NCBI GenBank assembly: GCA_951828385.1
Contig: OX639973.1
Span: 1,916,470-1,980,469, forward strand
Length of the DNA: 64,000 nt
Reading direction: 5' to 3'
DNA from: an uncultured Poribacteria bacterium
GTDB taxonomy: Bacteria > Poribacteria > WGA-4E > WGA-3G
Made by a program: the position numbers and the translations under genes. Numbering within the stretch: position 1 is the first letter of the stretch; the number at the start of each line of letters is the position of its first letter. Below the pieces are notes generated by a model, which was not told the DNA's origin, searched no databases, and was given only the letters and a program-made list of their open reading frames with translations. Positions 17,601-24,995 of the stretch are shown piece by piece.

Positions 17601-18961
17601 ATATCGGTGCATCGCTGGCTGCTGCTACGGGTATGGAGGGTAACATCGTTTATGGTTGTATCTTCGTGGACTCACCGAGGCATCAGGAAACGACGCTGTT
17701 CGTCCCTGATGGCTACAGGATAAAGGTCTGGTTCAACGGTGTTTTGTTACACCACGGTTGGCGTACGCTTGGTGGTGGAAGCAGACCGGATTACATAAAT
17801 TTCGTCCCTGTTACGTTGAAAGCTGGGAAAAATGTCTTGTTATTCGGGGCTTCTAACGGTGGGGACAGTGACGGCTCTTTTGGATTTGCTCCTGGCACAG
17901 AATACACCGCATCTATCCGCGGTATGGAATACACGTTCTCTCATCCAGAAATCTATATCGGTGATACCTTCACTCTCGACCTCAGCGCAAGAAATGTAAT
18001 TGATTTAGCAGGTTGGCAATTTGATATTGCCTTCGACCCCGCGGTGCTTGAAGCCGTTGAAGTCAACGAAGGCGATTTTCTCAAGGAAGGAGGCGGAACG
18101 ACCTTCTTCCAAAAAGGAACAATTGATAACACGACAGGCAAGATTACCAAACTCAGTTCTGCGAGGCTCAACGAAGACGGTGTCAGCGGCACAGGCACGC
18201 TGCTGTCAGTGACTTTCTCAGCGAAGGCGGGTGGCGAAACCCAATTATCACTGCACAACTTCCAATTGGGTTCTATCACGGGTGAGATTATCAACGCTGG
18301 ACCACACGAGTTTGCCTTCACTATAGAAGGACAACTCGCTACCGGAGACGTAAACCGAGACGGACAAGTGAGTGTCCTGGATCTGATCCTTGTCGCACGA
18401 TACCTCGGTGAAGACGCATTTGCGAACCCGCAGGCAGACGTTAATAACGATGGCGTGATCAACATCCAAGACCTCATCCTCGTCGCACAACACCTTGGTG
18501 AATCAACTGCTTCCGCTGCGCCTTCCGTTATCACAATAAATAACGGAGAACTAACGCCAGCGATAGTCCAAGCATGGATAACACAAGCACAAATTGAAGA
18601 CGATGGCTCCATTGCCTTCCAACAAGGCATCGCCACTCTTGAACGACTGCTAACACTGTTCATCCCAGAAGAAACCGCTTTACTCCACAACTATCCAAAC
18701 CCGTTCAATCCAGAGACATGGATACCGTATCAACTCGCCGAACTAGCAGAAGTTACCTTGACCATTCATTCTGTAAATGGAACTCTGGTCCGGACGTTGG
18801 CATTAGGCTATCAATCTGCTGGCATCTACCAAACCCGCACCCGTGCCGCATATTGGGACGGAAAAAATCAGGTCGGCGAACCCGTCGCAAGTGGTATCTA
18901 TTTTTATACACTCACAGCAGGCGATTTCAACGCCACCCGAAAAATGTTAATAAGGAAATAG
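14639..18961 (+). CDS. secreted cytochrome c, LRR, cohesin, dockerin and sorting-tail protein
   Basis: A 1440-residue exported protein. Its start is ATG 14639, nine bases after GGAG in the upstream stop region, followed by signal peptide VKIGKYLPIVILICIGFGFA. A planctomycete-type cytochrome c module carries CLNCH at residues 41-45; a second heme motif, CIGCH, lies near 406. Residues 578-910 are leucine-rich repeats of internalin type (NNISDISPLAGLTQLE repeated about ten times). A jelly-roll-like region is followed by a cohesin-like domain at about 1100-1228 (IDLAGWQFDIAFDPAVLE), a type I dockerin at 1234-1290 with two calcium loops (GDVNRDGQVSVLDLILVARY, DVNNDGVINIQDLILVAQHL) and a C-terminal type IX-like sorting tail (NYPNPFNPETWIPYQL to the final RKMLIRK). 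Having both cohesin and dockerin modules suggests self-association on the cell surface. Electron transfer is inferred from the heme motifs only. Confidence 0.85.
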   Translation: MVKIGKYLPIVILICIGFGFATADAQENLAQQASAIFQQNCLNCHGPSGSHKEALLIDRNALVDTKVVIPGDPGNSEFYKRLLGPTENGPQMPLNLPPLSPEAVETVARWITTGAPDWDVQHDINFITTDAILDTIRNHLDSLDPFDRPSARYFTMTHLYNAGETPETLSDYRIALSKLINSLSWKLEITNPIPIDAAQTIFYIDLRRYKWNTTTDVWPQIEQVYPYNIAFDPETQAGLLEKLTQLQTETGSTVPFVHIDWFLATASLPPLYHDILGLPETDSVLEAQLGVNVASHITDAPGIDVWRAGFNDSGVSENNRVVERHTSSYGAYWKSYDFAGNVGSQNIFTHPLDFTHDGGEIIFNLPNGLQAYLLVDAKGNRLNDAPINIVSNPVASDPTVKNGLSCIGCHTQGMKTFKDSVRAAIEQDDNPPYNKAHALRLYPEQSVLDDLLQKDTERFQQALEKIGGPFADDASRQRFFKHHENEPVQRFHELFQAPLSASDAAAAVGLETEAFLAQIREKQSLKNLGLQTLTDVNGTVKRDAWTSNFDQMISALNTPDSTLPPVVQRPELIPGQSVNIPDPNLRTAIAEALGKASGDTITAEEMATLTRLVATYKQIQNLGGIQFATGLEHLDLQKNNISDISPLAGLTQLEALYLDGNNISDVSPLAGLTKLETLLIRGDTNNRGPHTNYISDISSLAGLMQLKKLWLSGNNISDLSPLVGLTQLTSLTLDGNNISDVSLLAGLIELTSLSLENNNISDFSPLVGLTKLEWLVFDVAYDNLSTLPESIAKLQRSLYFSQHDPPISDLSPLARFTGLRILYLDNNNISDVSPLAELTELFALGLSNNNISDISPLAGLTKLSFSLNLDNNNISDVSPLTGLTGLRELLLRQNNISDISPLKAIREKTGNVLWYHNPGFPEGGPKIEGPWLWVAVPGQQDDWRRGADFLARASGNTVTQVGIATTGATVGSSVGENVWTPHKVEGHDIGASLAAATGMEGNIVYGCIFVDSPRHQETTLFVPDGYRIKVWFNGVLLHHGWRTLGGGSRPDYINFVPVTLKAGKNVLLFGASNGGDSDGSFGFAPGTEYTASIRGMEYTFSHPEIYIGDTFTLDLSARNVIDLAGWQFDIAFDPAVLEAVEVNEGDFLKEGGGTTFFQKGTIDNTTGKITKLSSARLNEDGVSGTGTLLSVTFSAKAGGETQLSLHNFQLGSITGEIINAGPHEFAFTIEGQLATGDVNRDGQVSVLDLILVARYLGEDAFANPQADVNNDGVINIQDLILVAQHLGESTASAAPSVITINNGELTPAIVQAWITQAQIEDDGSIAFQQGIATLERLLTLFIPEETALLHNYPNPFNPETWIPYQLAELAEVTLTIHSVNGTLVRTLALGYQSAGIYQTRTRAAYWDGKNQVGEPVASGIYFYTLTAGDFNATRKMLIRK

Positions 18962-19195
18962 TATCAAATGACTATGCCATTACACTCCCCATGACTATTT
19001 AGTTTTATAGTTTGGAAACTTATTTTCAATATCCATCCTGCCATCTATATGCTGAAAACCGTTGTAGCATAGACTGTTAGTCTGTACGTGTATGGGGCAC
19101 AAACTAAAAGTTTTGCGGCGTACTCGCCCAGATGCGGCGTGCATCACGCTACAAAAGAGAAAACTAAACACCCCTGTTGCACTCCCGAAGACTTC

Positions 19196-19224
19196 TTGCC
19201 TTTCATGAGAACTTGTGTTATCAT
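19196..19224 (+). promoter_or_regulatory. promoter of PIN pair
   Basis: TTGCCT at 19196-19201, 17-base spacer ending TGTGT, TATCAT at 19219-19224. The ATG at 19232 would fall at or next to the transcription start. Confidence 0.6.
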
Positions 19225-19231
19225 ATAAGAT

Positions 19232-19723
19232 ATGAAGACGAATTCCCAAGGAGAGTCGCGCCTAACTTACATTGACGCAACGATTCCGAGCTATCTGGTT
19301 TCTAGACCGAGTCGTTCTCCCGAGACTGCAGAACGACAAAAAATCACGCGTGAGTTTTGGCAAGATACCCGTTTTGAGTTCATTTTGTCCGACTATGTTA
19401 TTGATGAAATATCAATCGGGAACAGAGATCAAGCAACAAATAGACTACGAGCTGTTGAAAGTCTCAGCATTTTAATTGTACAAAATGCTGACCGGGTTTT
19501 GGCGCAGCGATTAGTTGATCAAGGAGCACTTCCGCAAATTGCATTTACGGATGCTGTTCACATAGCCGTTGCAGCAAGACGTGCTATTTCCTATTTGGTA
19601 ACGTGGAACTTCGCGCACCTCGCAAATCCGCATACAAGACCCAAAATTGAACAAGTTTGTAGTGATGCGGGTTATTCGCCGCCCCGCATTGATACCCCAG
19701 AGGCGATACTGGAGGAAACCTAA
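19232..19723 (+). CDS. PIN-domain putative toxin
   Basis: A 163-residue PIN-domain protein of a type common in cyanobacteria and related genomes: LTYIDATIPSYLVSRPS holds the first acidic residue, VIDEISIG the second, and FTDAVHIAVAARRAISYLVT the third cluster, ending in a WNFAHLANP motif typical of this subgroup. Probable metal-dependent RNase. The stop codon overlaps the ATG of the next small gene (TAATG), so translation is likely coupled. The predicted promoter leaves almost no 5' leader; a good AAGGAGA sits inside the frame at 19248-19255 but has no ATG, GTG or TTG codon after it in frame. Confidence 0.75.
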   Translation: MKTNSQGESRLTYIDATIPSYLVSRPSRSPETAERQKITREFWQDTRFEFILSDYVIDEISIGNRDQATNRLRAVESLSILIVQNADRVLAQRLVDQGALPQIAFTDAVHIAVAARRAISYLVTWNFAHLANPHTRPKIEQVCSDAGYSPPRIDTPEAILEET

Positions 19724-19905
19724 TGTACGACGAAATTTTGAAAGAATGCCTTGATGCCAAAGCGCGCCTTGTCCACCTCTTCGGCGACTTGGAAACGTAT
19801 ATGGAATTCATGATGAAGAAACAGGAAAAACGTATAAAGCAAGGCGTAAAATACGTGGATTTACCAATCATCAGGGTAAAGAAACCGGAGAAGTCTAAAG
19901 CTTAA
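19723..19905 (+). CDS. small partner of the PIN protein, putative antitoxin
   Basis: A 60-residue, strongly charged protein (helix-forming N-terminal half, MYDEILKECLDAKARLVHLF, then a basic tail) translated from an ATG that overlaps the PIN stop codon. Small proteins directly downstream of this PIN subgroup are commonly the antitoxin partner; here that is inferred from position and size only. The order toxin then antitoxin is the reverse of classical VapBC. Confidence 0.6.
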   Translation: MYDEILKECLDAKARLVHLFGDLETYMEFMMKKQEKRIKQGVKYVDLPIIRVKKPEKSKA

Positions 19906-19914
19906 GTCTGCAAA

Positions 19915-20283
19915 GTGGCAAACAATGGATCGATCGCCTTCCAACAAGGCATTGCCACTCTTGAATGGCTGCTAACACTGTTCATTCCAGAAGAAACCGC
20001 TTTACTCCACAACTATCCAAACCCGTTCAATTCAGAGACATGGATACCGTATCAACTCGCCGAATCCGCAGAAGTTACCTTGACTATTCATGCTGTGAAT
20101 GGAACTTTGGTCCGAACTTTAGCGTTAGGGCACCAACCCGCTGGAATCTACCAAACCCACACTCGTGCCGCGTATTGGGACGGCAAAAATGACGTAGGCG
20201 AATCGGTCGCAAGTGGTGTCTACTTCTATACACTCACAGCAGGCGATTTCAACGCCACCCGAAAAATGTTGATTAGGAAGTAG
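19915..20283 (+). pseudogene. duplicated C-terminal sorting tail of the 14639-18961 protein
   Basis: Translates to a 122-residue fragment almost identical to the last 117 residues of the large upstream protein, from GSIAFQQGIATLE through NYPNPFNSETWIPYQL to RKMLIRK. It lacks any N-terminal export signal or domain. At DNA level the match runs from about 18606 to 18961 against 19926 to 20283. The PIN pair lies between the two copies. Most likely a remnant of a duplicated or rearranged gene; a GTG at 19915 could still start a peptide. Confidence 0.8.
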
Positions 20284-20318
20284 GCTACTTACACGTTTTG
20301 TAAGGGCGTTCATAATGA

Positions 20319-20447
20319 TACTTCACACAAAAAGGAAAAAAGCGGAAAAAGAAACCGACCTTGGAGTGGATAGGGGGCTTAAAAGCCTATCGTGACCGAT
20401 ATACAGCACTGGAACTCCAGAAAAAAGCTTTAGACTGGAGGGATTAG
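20319..20447 (+). pseudogene. truncated VapB/DUF2281-type antitoxin remnant
   Basis: The frame from 20319 to the TAG at 20445-20447 encodes KPTLEWIGGLKAYRDRY followed by TALELQKKALDWRD, the characteristic C-terminal end of DUF2281-like antitoxins. A stop at 20316 cuts the frame and no normal start codon with a ribosome site precedes it; the N-terminal half is missing. The TAG overlaps the GTG start of the toxin gene, the usual antitoxin-toxin arrangement. Confidence 0.7.
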
Positions 20448-20824
20448 TGTACCTCGTAGATACTAATATTTTTCTCGAAGGTTTGCTGCATCAAGACAAA
20501 GCAGATGATGTTCGAGTATTCTTGCAATCTATTGATTTCAACACAATCTTCATGACAGATCTGTCTCTTCATTCCATCGGTATCATTCTGTTCCGATTGG
20601 ATAATTTTGAACTCTTTATCTCGTTTTTAGAGGATGTGGTCGTTGATGGTATCGGCGTTCTCTCAGTAGAACCAGAGAACCTCAAAATCTTAGACCAAAT
20701 AATCCAGAAATTCAGCCTTGATTTTGACGATGCTTACCAATATGCTATCGCTGACAAATATGCCCTGCAACTTATTAGTTTTGATAAGGATTTTGATCGA
20801 ACCGATAGCAAACGATGGTATTGA
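20447..20824 (+). CDS. VapC-like PIN toxin
   Basis: A 125-residue PIN protein: MYLVDTNIFLEGLL supplies the first aspartate, a central acidic residue follows in the DLSLHSIG segment, and FDDAYQYAIADKYALQLISF with FDKDFDRTD completes the catalytic cluster. VapC-type toxins are ribonucleases that block translation. The GTG start follows TGGAGGGA closely. It overlaps the end of a truncated antitoxin frame, so the toxin may be free of its original partner or controlled by another one. Confidence 0.8.
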   Translation: MYLVDTNIFLEGLLHQDKADDVRVFLQSIDFNTIFMTDLSLHSIGIILFRLDNFELFISFLEDVVVDGIGVLSVEPENLKILDQIIQKFSLDFDDAYQYAIADKYALQLISFDKDFDRTDSKRWY

Positions 20825-20840
20825 AATTTTAAACTAAAAC

Positions 20841-20864
20841 TGCTGATGTGACATTGCATCAGCA
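20841..20864 (+). terminator. stem-loop after VapC-like gene
   Basis: TGCTGATG and CATCAGCA form a perfect eight-base stem around an eight-base loop, 17 bases after the toxin stop. There is no clear T-run, so termination is uncertain; it could also be an operator for the next gene. Confidence 0.4.
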
Positions 20865-20891
20865 CTACAACTGTAGAAGGAGATATAATTT

Positions 20892-22484
20892 ATGAATGAG
20901 AACCAACAGAAACCGAAAGTTAGCCTCGGGCTGCTTTACGGAATTATCATCGCGATTGTCGCTGGGGCAATTATCGGTGGTTATGCACCAGATTTAGCAG
21001 TCCACACAACAATACTCGGTGAAGTATTCTTAAACCTCCTAAAGATGATCGTTGTCCCGCTCGTTATCTTGTCTATGATCGTCGGGATAACCAATTTAGG
21101 CGACATCCGCAACATCGGTTCCATCGGCGGACGAACCGTCCTGTACTACATGGCAACAACCGCTATCTCCGTTGTTATCGGGATGATTCTCGTGAATATC
21201 ATCTCGCCGGGGAAAGGACTATCGCAAGGCGAAGAACGTCCCGATCTGAGTTACACACTCTCCGGTGCTGACATGCTCACTGTTGAGTTGAGCGGAGAAT
21301 TCAATCGGACCTATAACAATAAATATGTCATCACCCTCACCGACCAGAACGTACAGGGTGAAATCGAAGCAATTTCCGGGACAACAGCCACGGTAGAAGC
21401 CTGGCACCCCCTATCCAAGGATGCGCGTTACGTCACAACAGAGAGTGGAGAACGGCTATTATTCGTTGACGGTCGTCTTGTGGCAATCGAACCTCAAAAC
21501 ACCGGCATTGGCGTTAACATCAACCTACCGATTGCAGCATCAGTGTCTGGCAAAATGGAAAAGACGATGGCCAGCACTATCAAAGAGGTCTTCCTCGGCA
21601 ACGAAGATACGGGCAAAGAAGGGATGATTCCTTCAAACGTCTTCAAAGCAATGGTACACACCGACATTCTGCCGTTAATCTTTTTCTCGCTTCTCATCGG
21701 TGCCGCTTTGTCCATGCTCGGTGATATTGGCAAACCGGTCATCGCTGTGATTTCAGGACTCAATGAGGCGGTGATGAAACTCGTCCACTGGATAATGTAC
21801 GTCGCGCCCCTCGGTATCTTCGGCTTAATCGCAGGTAGGATCGGCGAGGCAAAAGGCTTCGCAGGCTTCTGGCCCGAACTCGTCGCCGTGGGTAAGTATA
21901 GCGCGACAGTCGTGTTAGGACTCGGCGTACACGGGGCCATCGCTTTACCGATACTCTTACTGATCCTCGGACGCAGAAATCCGCTTAACTACTTCAAAGG
22001 CATGGCAACCGCGCTACTTAACGCATTTTCGACAGCAAGTTCAAGTGCAACCTTGCCGCTAACAATGGAAGGCGTTGAGAATCAGAACGGTGTCTCCAGA
22101 CGCACCTCCAGTTTTGTGCTTCCCTTGGGCGCGACCATTAACATGGATGGCACCGCACTCTATGAAGCGGTCGCTGTTATGTTCATAGCACAGGTCTATG
22201 CAATTTCCATGGATCCAGCGCAACAGGTGGTCGTCGTACTAACCGCGACGTTGGCAGCCATCGGTGCTGCAGGTATTCCAGAAGCGGGCCTCGTCACAAT
22301 GGTTATTGTGCTGAGAGCCGTGGATCTCCCTGTCGAGGGTATAACGCTTATTCTCTCTATCGATTGGCTGCTTGACCGGTTCCGTACCACAGTCAACGTC
22401 TGGGGCGACAGCATCGGCGCAGGCGTAATTGAAGCGTATGAATCCAAAGACAGAGATGCAACCGAAGTGCCAGCAACATCGTAA
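20892..22484 (+). CDS. dicarboxylate/amino acid:cation symporter with enlarged TM3-TM4 loop
   Basis: A 530-residue member of the DAACS (glutamate transporter) family in the inner membrane, expected to move glutamate, aspartate or C4-dicarboxylates with Na+ or H+. The SSSATLPLTMEGVE hairpin motif near residue 383, the NMDGTALYE motif and the DWLLDRFRTTVNVWGDSIGA motif are intact and read closer to the EAAT/ASCT form than to GltP. Between TM3 (ending IISPGKG) and TM4 there is a polar segment of about 100 residues (roughly 105-215, with LTVELSGEFNRTYNN and RYVTTESGERLLFVDGRL) absent from GltPh-like proteins. AAGGAGATATAATTT precedes the ATG. Confidence 0.88.
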   Translation: MNENQQKPKVSLGLLYGIIIAIVAGAIIGGYAPDLAVHTTILGEVFLNLLKMIVVPLVILSMIVGITNLGDIRNIGSIGGRTVLYYMATTAISVVIGMILVNIISPGKGLSQGEERPDLSYTLSGADMLTVELSGEFNRTYNNKYVITLTDQNVQGEIEAISGTTATVEAWHPLSKDARYVTTESGERLLFVDGRLVAIEPQNTGIGVNINLPIAASVSGKMEKTMASTIKEVFLGNEDTGKEGMIPSNVFKAMVHTDILPLIFFSLLIGAALSMLGDIGKPVIAVISGLNEAVMKLVHWIMYVAPLGIFGLIAGRIGEAKGFAGFWPELVAVGKYSATVVLGLGVHGAIALPILLLILGRRNPLNYFKGMATALLNAFSTASSSATLPLTMEGVENQNGVSRRTSSFVLPLGATINMDGTALYEAVAVMFIAQVYAISMDPAQQVVVVLTATLAAIGAAGIPEAGLVTMVIVLRAVDLPVEGITLILSIDWLLDRFRTTVNVWGDSIGAGVIEAYESKDRDATEVPATS

Positions 22485-22525
22485 TTAGTTTTCAGGACGA
22501 TTTTTTTTTTCAAAAAATCTTTCGG

Positions 22526-22627
22526 TTTTCAGTCGTCAGTTAAGAGAGGTCTTGGGACCTTCACGAATACTTGTGAAGCAACAGTAACCCTCTTTAACTG
22601 ACAACTGACAACTGACAACTGACAACC
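22526..22627. repeat. inverted intergenic repeat, CAGTTAAGAG family
   Basis: CAGTTAAGAG (22537-22546) pairs with CTCTTTAACTG (22590-22600), and the right arm continues as four ACTGACA units. The same outer motif, TTTTCAGTCGTCAGTTAAGAG in two parts, recurs at 26457. Non-coding. Confidence 0.7.
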
Positions 22628-22635
22628 ATAACACA

Positions 22636-24966
22636 ATGAACACACAAAACGGACCGAACCCACAAAAACCGGTACTCAACGGTGCAACAATCCTCGCAAT
22701 CATCAGCGTCGTACTCGCTGCCGTATGGATCGCTTTCGCTTACTATAAAGGCAACGGTGCCGACAGTAATCAGATGCTACTCCATCCGGTAGTTCCGATA
22801 TTGCTGATTGTGTTGCTCACCCGTATCTATCGCTGGATCGATATAAGGAGCATCGTTATACTGGAAATAATAATGATAAGCGTCTGGGTTTTTATACGCT
22901 TGTTGGGTGTACTGATGCCTTTCATTTTGGGGTTCGGTTTCGCTTACGTCTTCAGGTTCCTCTGGAACGCACTCCCCTTTAAAAAGCAATACCAACGCGG
23001 CATCGCAACCAGTCTGATTGTGCTCGTCTGTGGCGGCGTGCTTTTCTATACCGGCAAACAGGTGAGTAGACAAGCCAGCCAGATGGGGACTGGGTTACTG
23101 AAGTTTTACCATGAAACTGTTCTGCCGCATGCTATCGGTGAAACCTTTACAGCAGTCACTATCAGTGTTAATCCGCGTGCGGATGAAGACGACGGTGCCG
23201 AAAGCAACGAAGAAGCTTCTCCCGGAGAAACATTCTATCTCGGCACCAACCACGGGATCTACGAAATACGACAAGACGCTAAAGGCAAATCGTTCCCTTT
23301 CGGTATCACCAACGGCGGGATCCTCGGTAAACCGATACAAGTACTCACAGCGAGTGAAAACATTATCTACGCTGGCACGCAAAGCGGGTTATATTGCTAC
23401 GATAAGACACCCCCAACTGATGACGAAAAAGACGCAAAACCAACACAGGTATGGCACAAAGTGGAAGACACCCCGTTTGATACGCTTGCCATCCAAGCCA
23501 TCAACGTTCCACATTGGGATGACACACAGATTTACGTCGGAACACAGAAAGGACTTTACGCAAGTAACGACGCAGGCGAAACATGGAACCCAGTCGCACC
23601 TAACATTTACAGCGACAGGTCCGTTGTGAGTATCATCTCTACTACAGATACCACCAATGGTAATCGCGTAACTTACGTCGCCAGTACAAGGCAGATTGAT
23701 GCCGAAATTCCCTTAGAAGAAAAAGAAATCCAAACTACAGCAGCGGAAATTGATGCGGTACCTTCAGAGCAGCCAGAGCCGACAGACACCACACCTACAG
23801 CAAAGGAAACCGAAGCGGAAACCGCTTCACAACAGACGAACGCCTCATCTATAAGCACAACAGTGCATTGGTACCTGGAAGGCTCTTCTCTCGGATGGGA
23901 AGAACTCTCTTCAATACCACAAGTGGTTTATGCACTTGCAGGTGGCGATGAAACAACAGGTGACACAAATGGAACCTCACAAGCCTCCGATATCGAATTA
24001 TATGCGAACACTCCGGAGGGACTCTATGAATTGAATCATCTTCATGACTGGCGAAAAACGGAAAGGGCACCTGTAATTTCTGGGACACCAGTAACCCCAC
24101 TGTTAGCCTCTGCACCTTCCGGGGTATACGTTGGGAACAGCACTGCTATCTATCATCGCCCTACTCCCACCGCCAGATGGCGAACGTTTACGACATACAG
24201 GGAAGGCATCAGCCACGCCTATGAGGACCAACCTGTCGTCGAACAGGTAAAATCGTATTTGACGGAAAGAATACCGACAATTGCGCAAACCGGGGGCGAG
24301 GCTGTCAGAGAGATATTTCAGTTCACAAGTTCAATCGCTTTCGGCTTTGGCGGGTTTTTAGCGACAGTATCCCTCGCACTCATCGTGTTTGTGTACGCCA
24401 ACCAATCGTTCGATAACTATTTCAGGAGTTTCCTCACGCTCGTCCCTGAAACGCATCGCGACGCTGCCAAAGCATATCTGCGTGAAATTGACAAGAATCT
24501 ACAAGAATTTCTAAGAGGACTTGTCACTGTCATCGCAATTGTCTCAATAATTTCCTCCATTGCTTACAGTGTCATCGGTGTTCCCTTCGCTTTAGTTATC
24601 GGTATACTTGCCGGCATCTGTAATGCTATACCAACCTTCGGGCCCTTTATCGGTGGGGCTTTCGCGTTTGTAGCGATGCTCATGGGGTTGGCAGCTGGAG
24701 ATTTCGGGGAGCTCGATTTCCTCGTTCGCTGCGCATTTGTGTTGGGTGCCATCCTCGGTATTCAGGCAATTGACAATTCGCTCATCTCCCCAAAAATTAT
24801 GAGCGATGCCATTGATGTAGATCCCTTGCTGATTATGTTCGCCGTTATTGTCGGTGCAGCCGTACTCGGTTTTTGGGGAGTATTGCTTGCAATTCCTACC
24901 ATTGTTGTGATAAAATCTGTTATTGCCGTTTCCGGTGACAGAACGACGCTTGGAAAGCAGACCTAA
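22636..24966 (+). CDS. AI-2E family (UPF0118) permease with large beta-propeller-like insertion
   Basis: A 776-residue membrane protein; ordinary family members have about 350. The N-terminal part has four hydrophobic helices. The PF01594-type core with its final helices occupies roughly 540-776 (RSFLTLVPETHRD, GVPFALVIGILAGICNAIPT, GPFIGGAFAF, the NSLISPKIM segment). Between them, about residues 172-535, is a polar insertion with repeats of the type FYLGTNHGIYEI, IIYAGTQSGLYCYD and IYVGTQKGLYASNDAGETW, which match BNR/Ycf48-like propeller blades, plus a low-complexity T/E-rich linker. Family roles range from signal export to Na+/H+ antiport; the substrate here is unknown. The insertion would lie outside the membrane if TM3 and TM4 keep their usual positions. 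Confidence 0.82.
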   Translation: MNTQNGPNPQKPVLNGATILAIISVVLAAVWIAFAYYKGNGADSNQMLLHPVVPILLIVLLTRIYRWIDIRSIVILEIIMISVWVFIRLLGVLMPFILGFGFAYVFRFLWNALPFKKQYQRGIATSLIVLVCGGVLFYTGKQVSRQASQMGTGLLKFYHETVLPHAIGETFTAVTISVNPRADEDDGAESNEEASPGETFYLGTNHGIYEIRQDAKGKSFPFGITNGGILGKPIQVLTASENIIYAGTQSGLYCYDKTPPTDDEKDAKPTQVWHKVEDTPFDTLAIQAINVPHWDDTQIYVGTQKGLYASNDAGETWNPVAPNIYSDRSVVSIISTTDTTNGNRVTYVASTRQIDAEIPLEEKEIQTTAAEIDAVPSEQPEPTDTTPTAKETEAETASQQTNASSISTTVHWYLEGSSLGWEELSSIPQVVYALAGGDETTGDTNGTSQASDIELYANTPEGLYELNHLHDWRKTERAPVISGTPVTPLLASAPSGVYVGNSTAIYHRPTPTARWRTFTTYREGISHAYEDQPVVEQVKSYLTERIPTIAQTGGEAVREIFQFTSSIAFGFGGFLATVSLALIVFVYANQSFDNYFRSFLTLVPETHRDAAKAYLREIDKNLQEFLRGLVTVIAIVSIISSIAYSVIGVPFALVIGILAGICNAIPTFGPFIGGAFAFVAMLMGLAAGDFGELDFLVRCAFVLGAILGIQAIDNSLISPKIMSDAIDVDPLLIMFAVIVGAAVLGFWGVLLAIPTIVVIKSVIAVSGDRTTLGKQT

Positions 24967-24995
24967 TTGTGGCTTCCCTAAGGAAATACAAAAAA

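Noticed and set aside
17953-18690. 245-codon minus-strand open frame
   Set aside because: Antisense shadow of the cohesin-dockerin coding region, which has unmistakable domain motifs on the plus strand.
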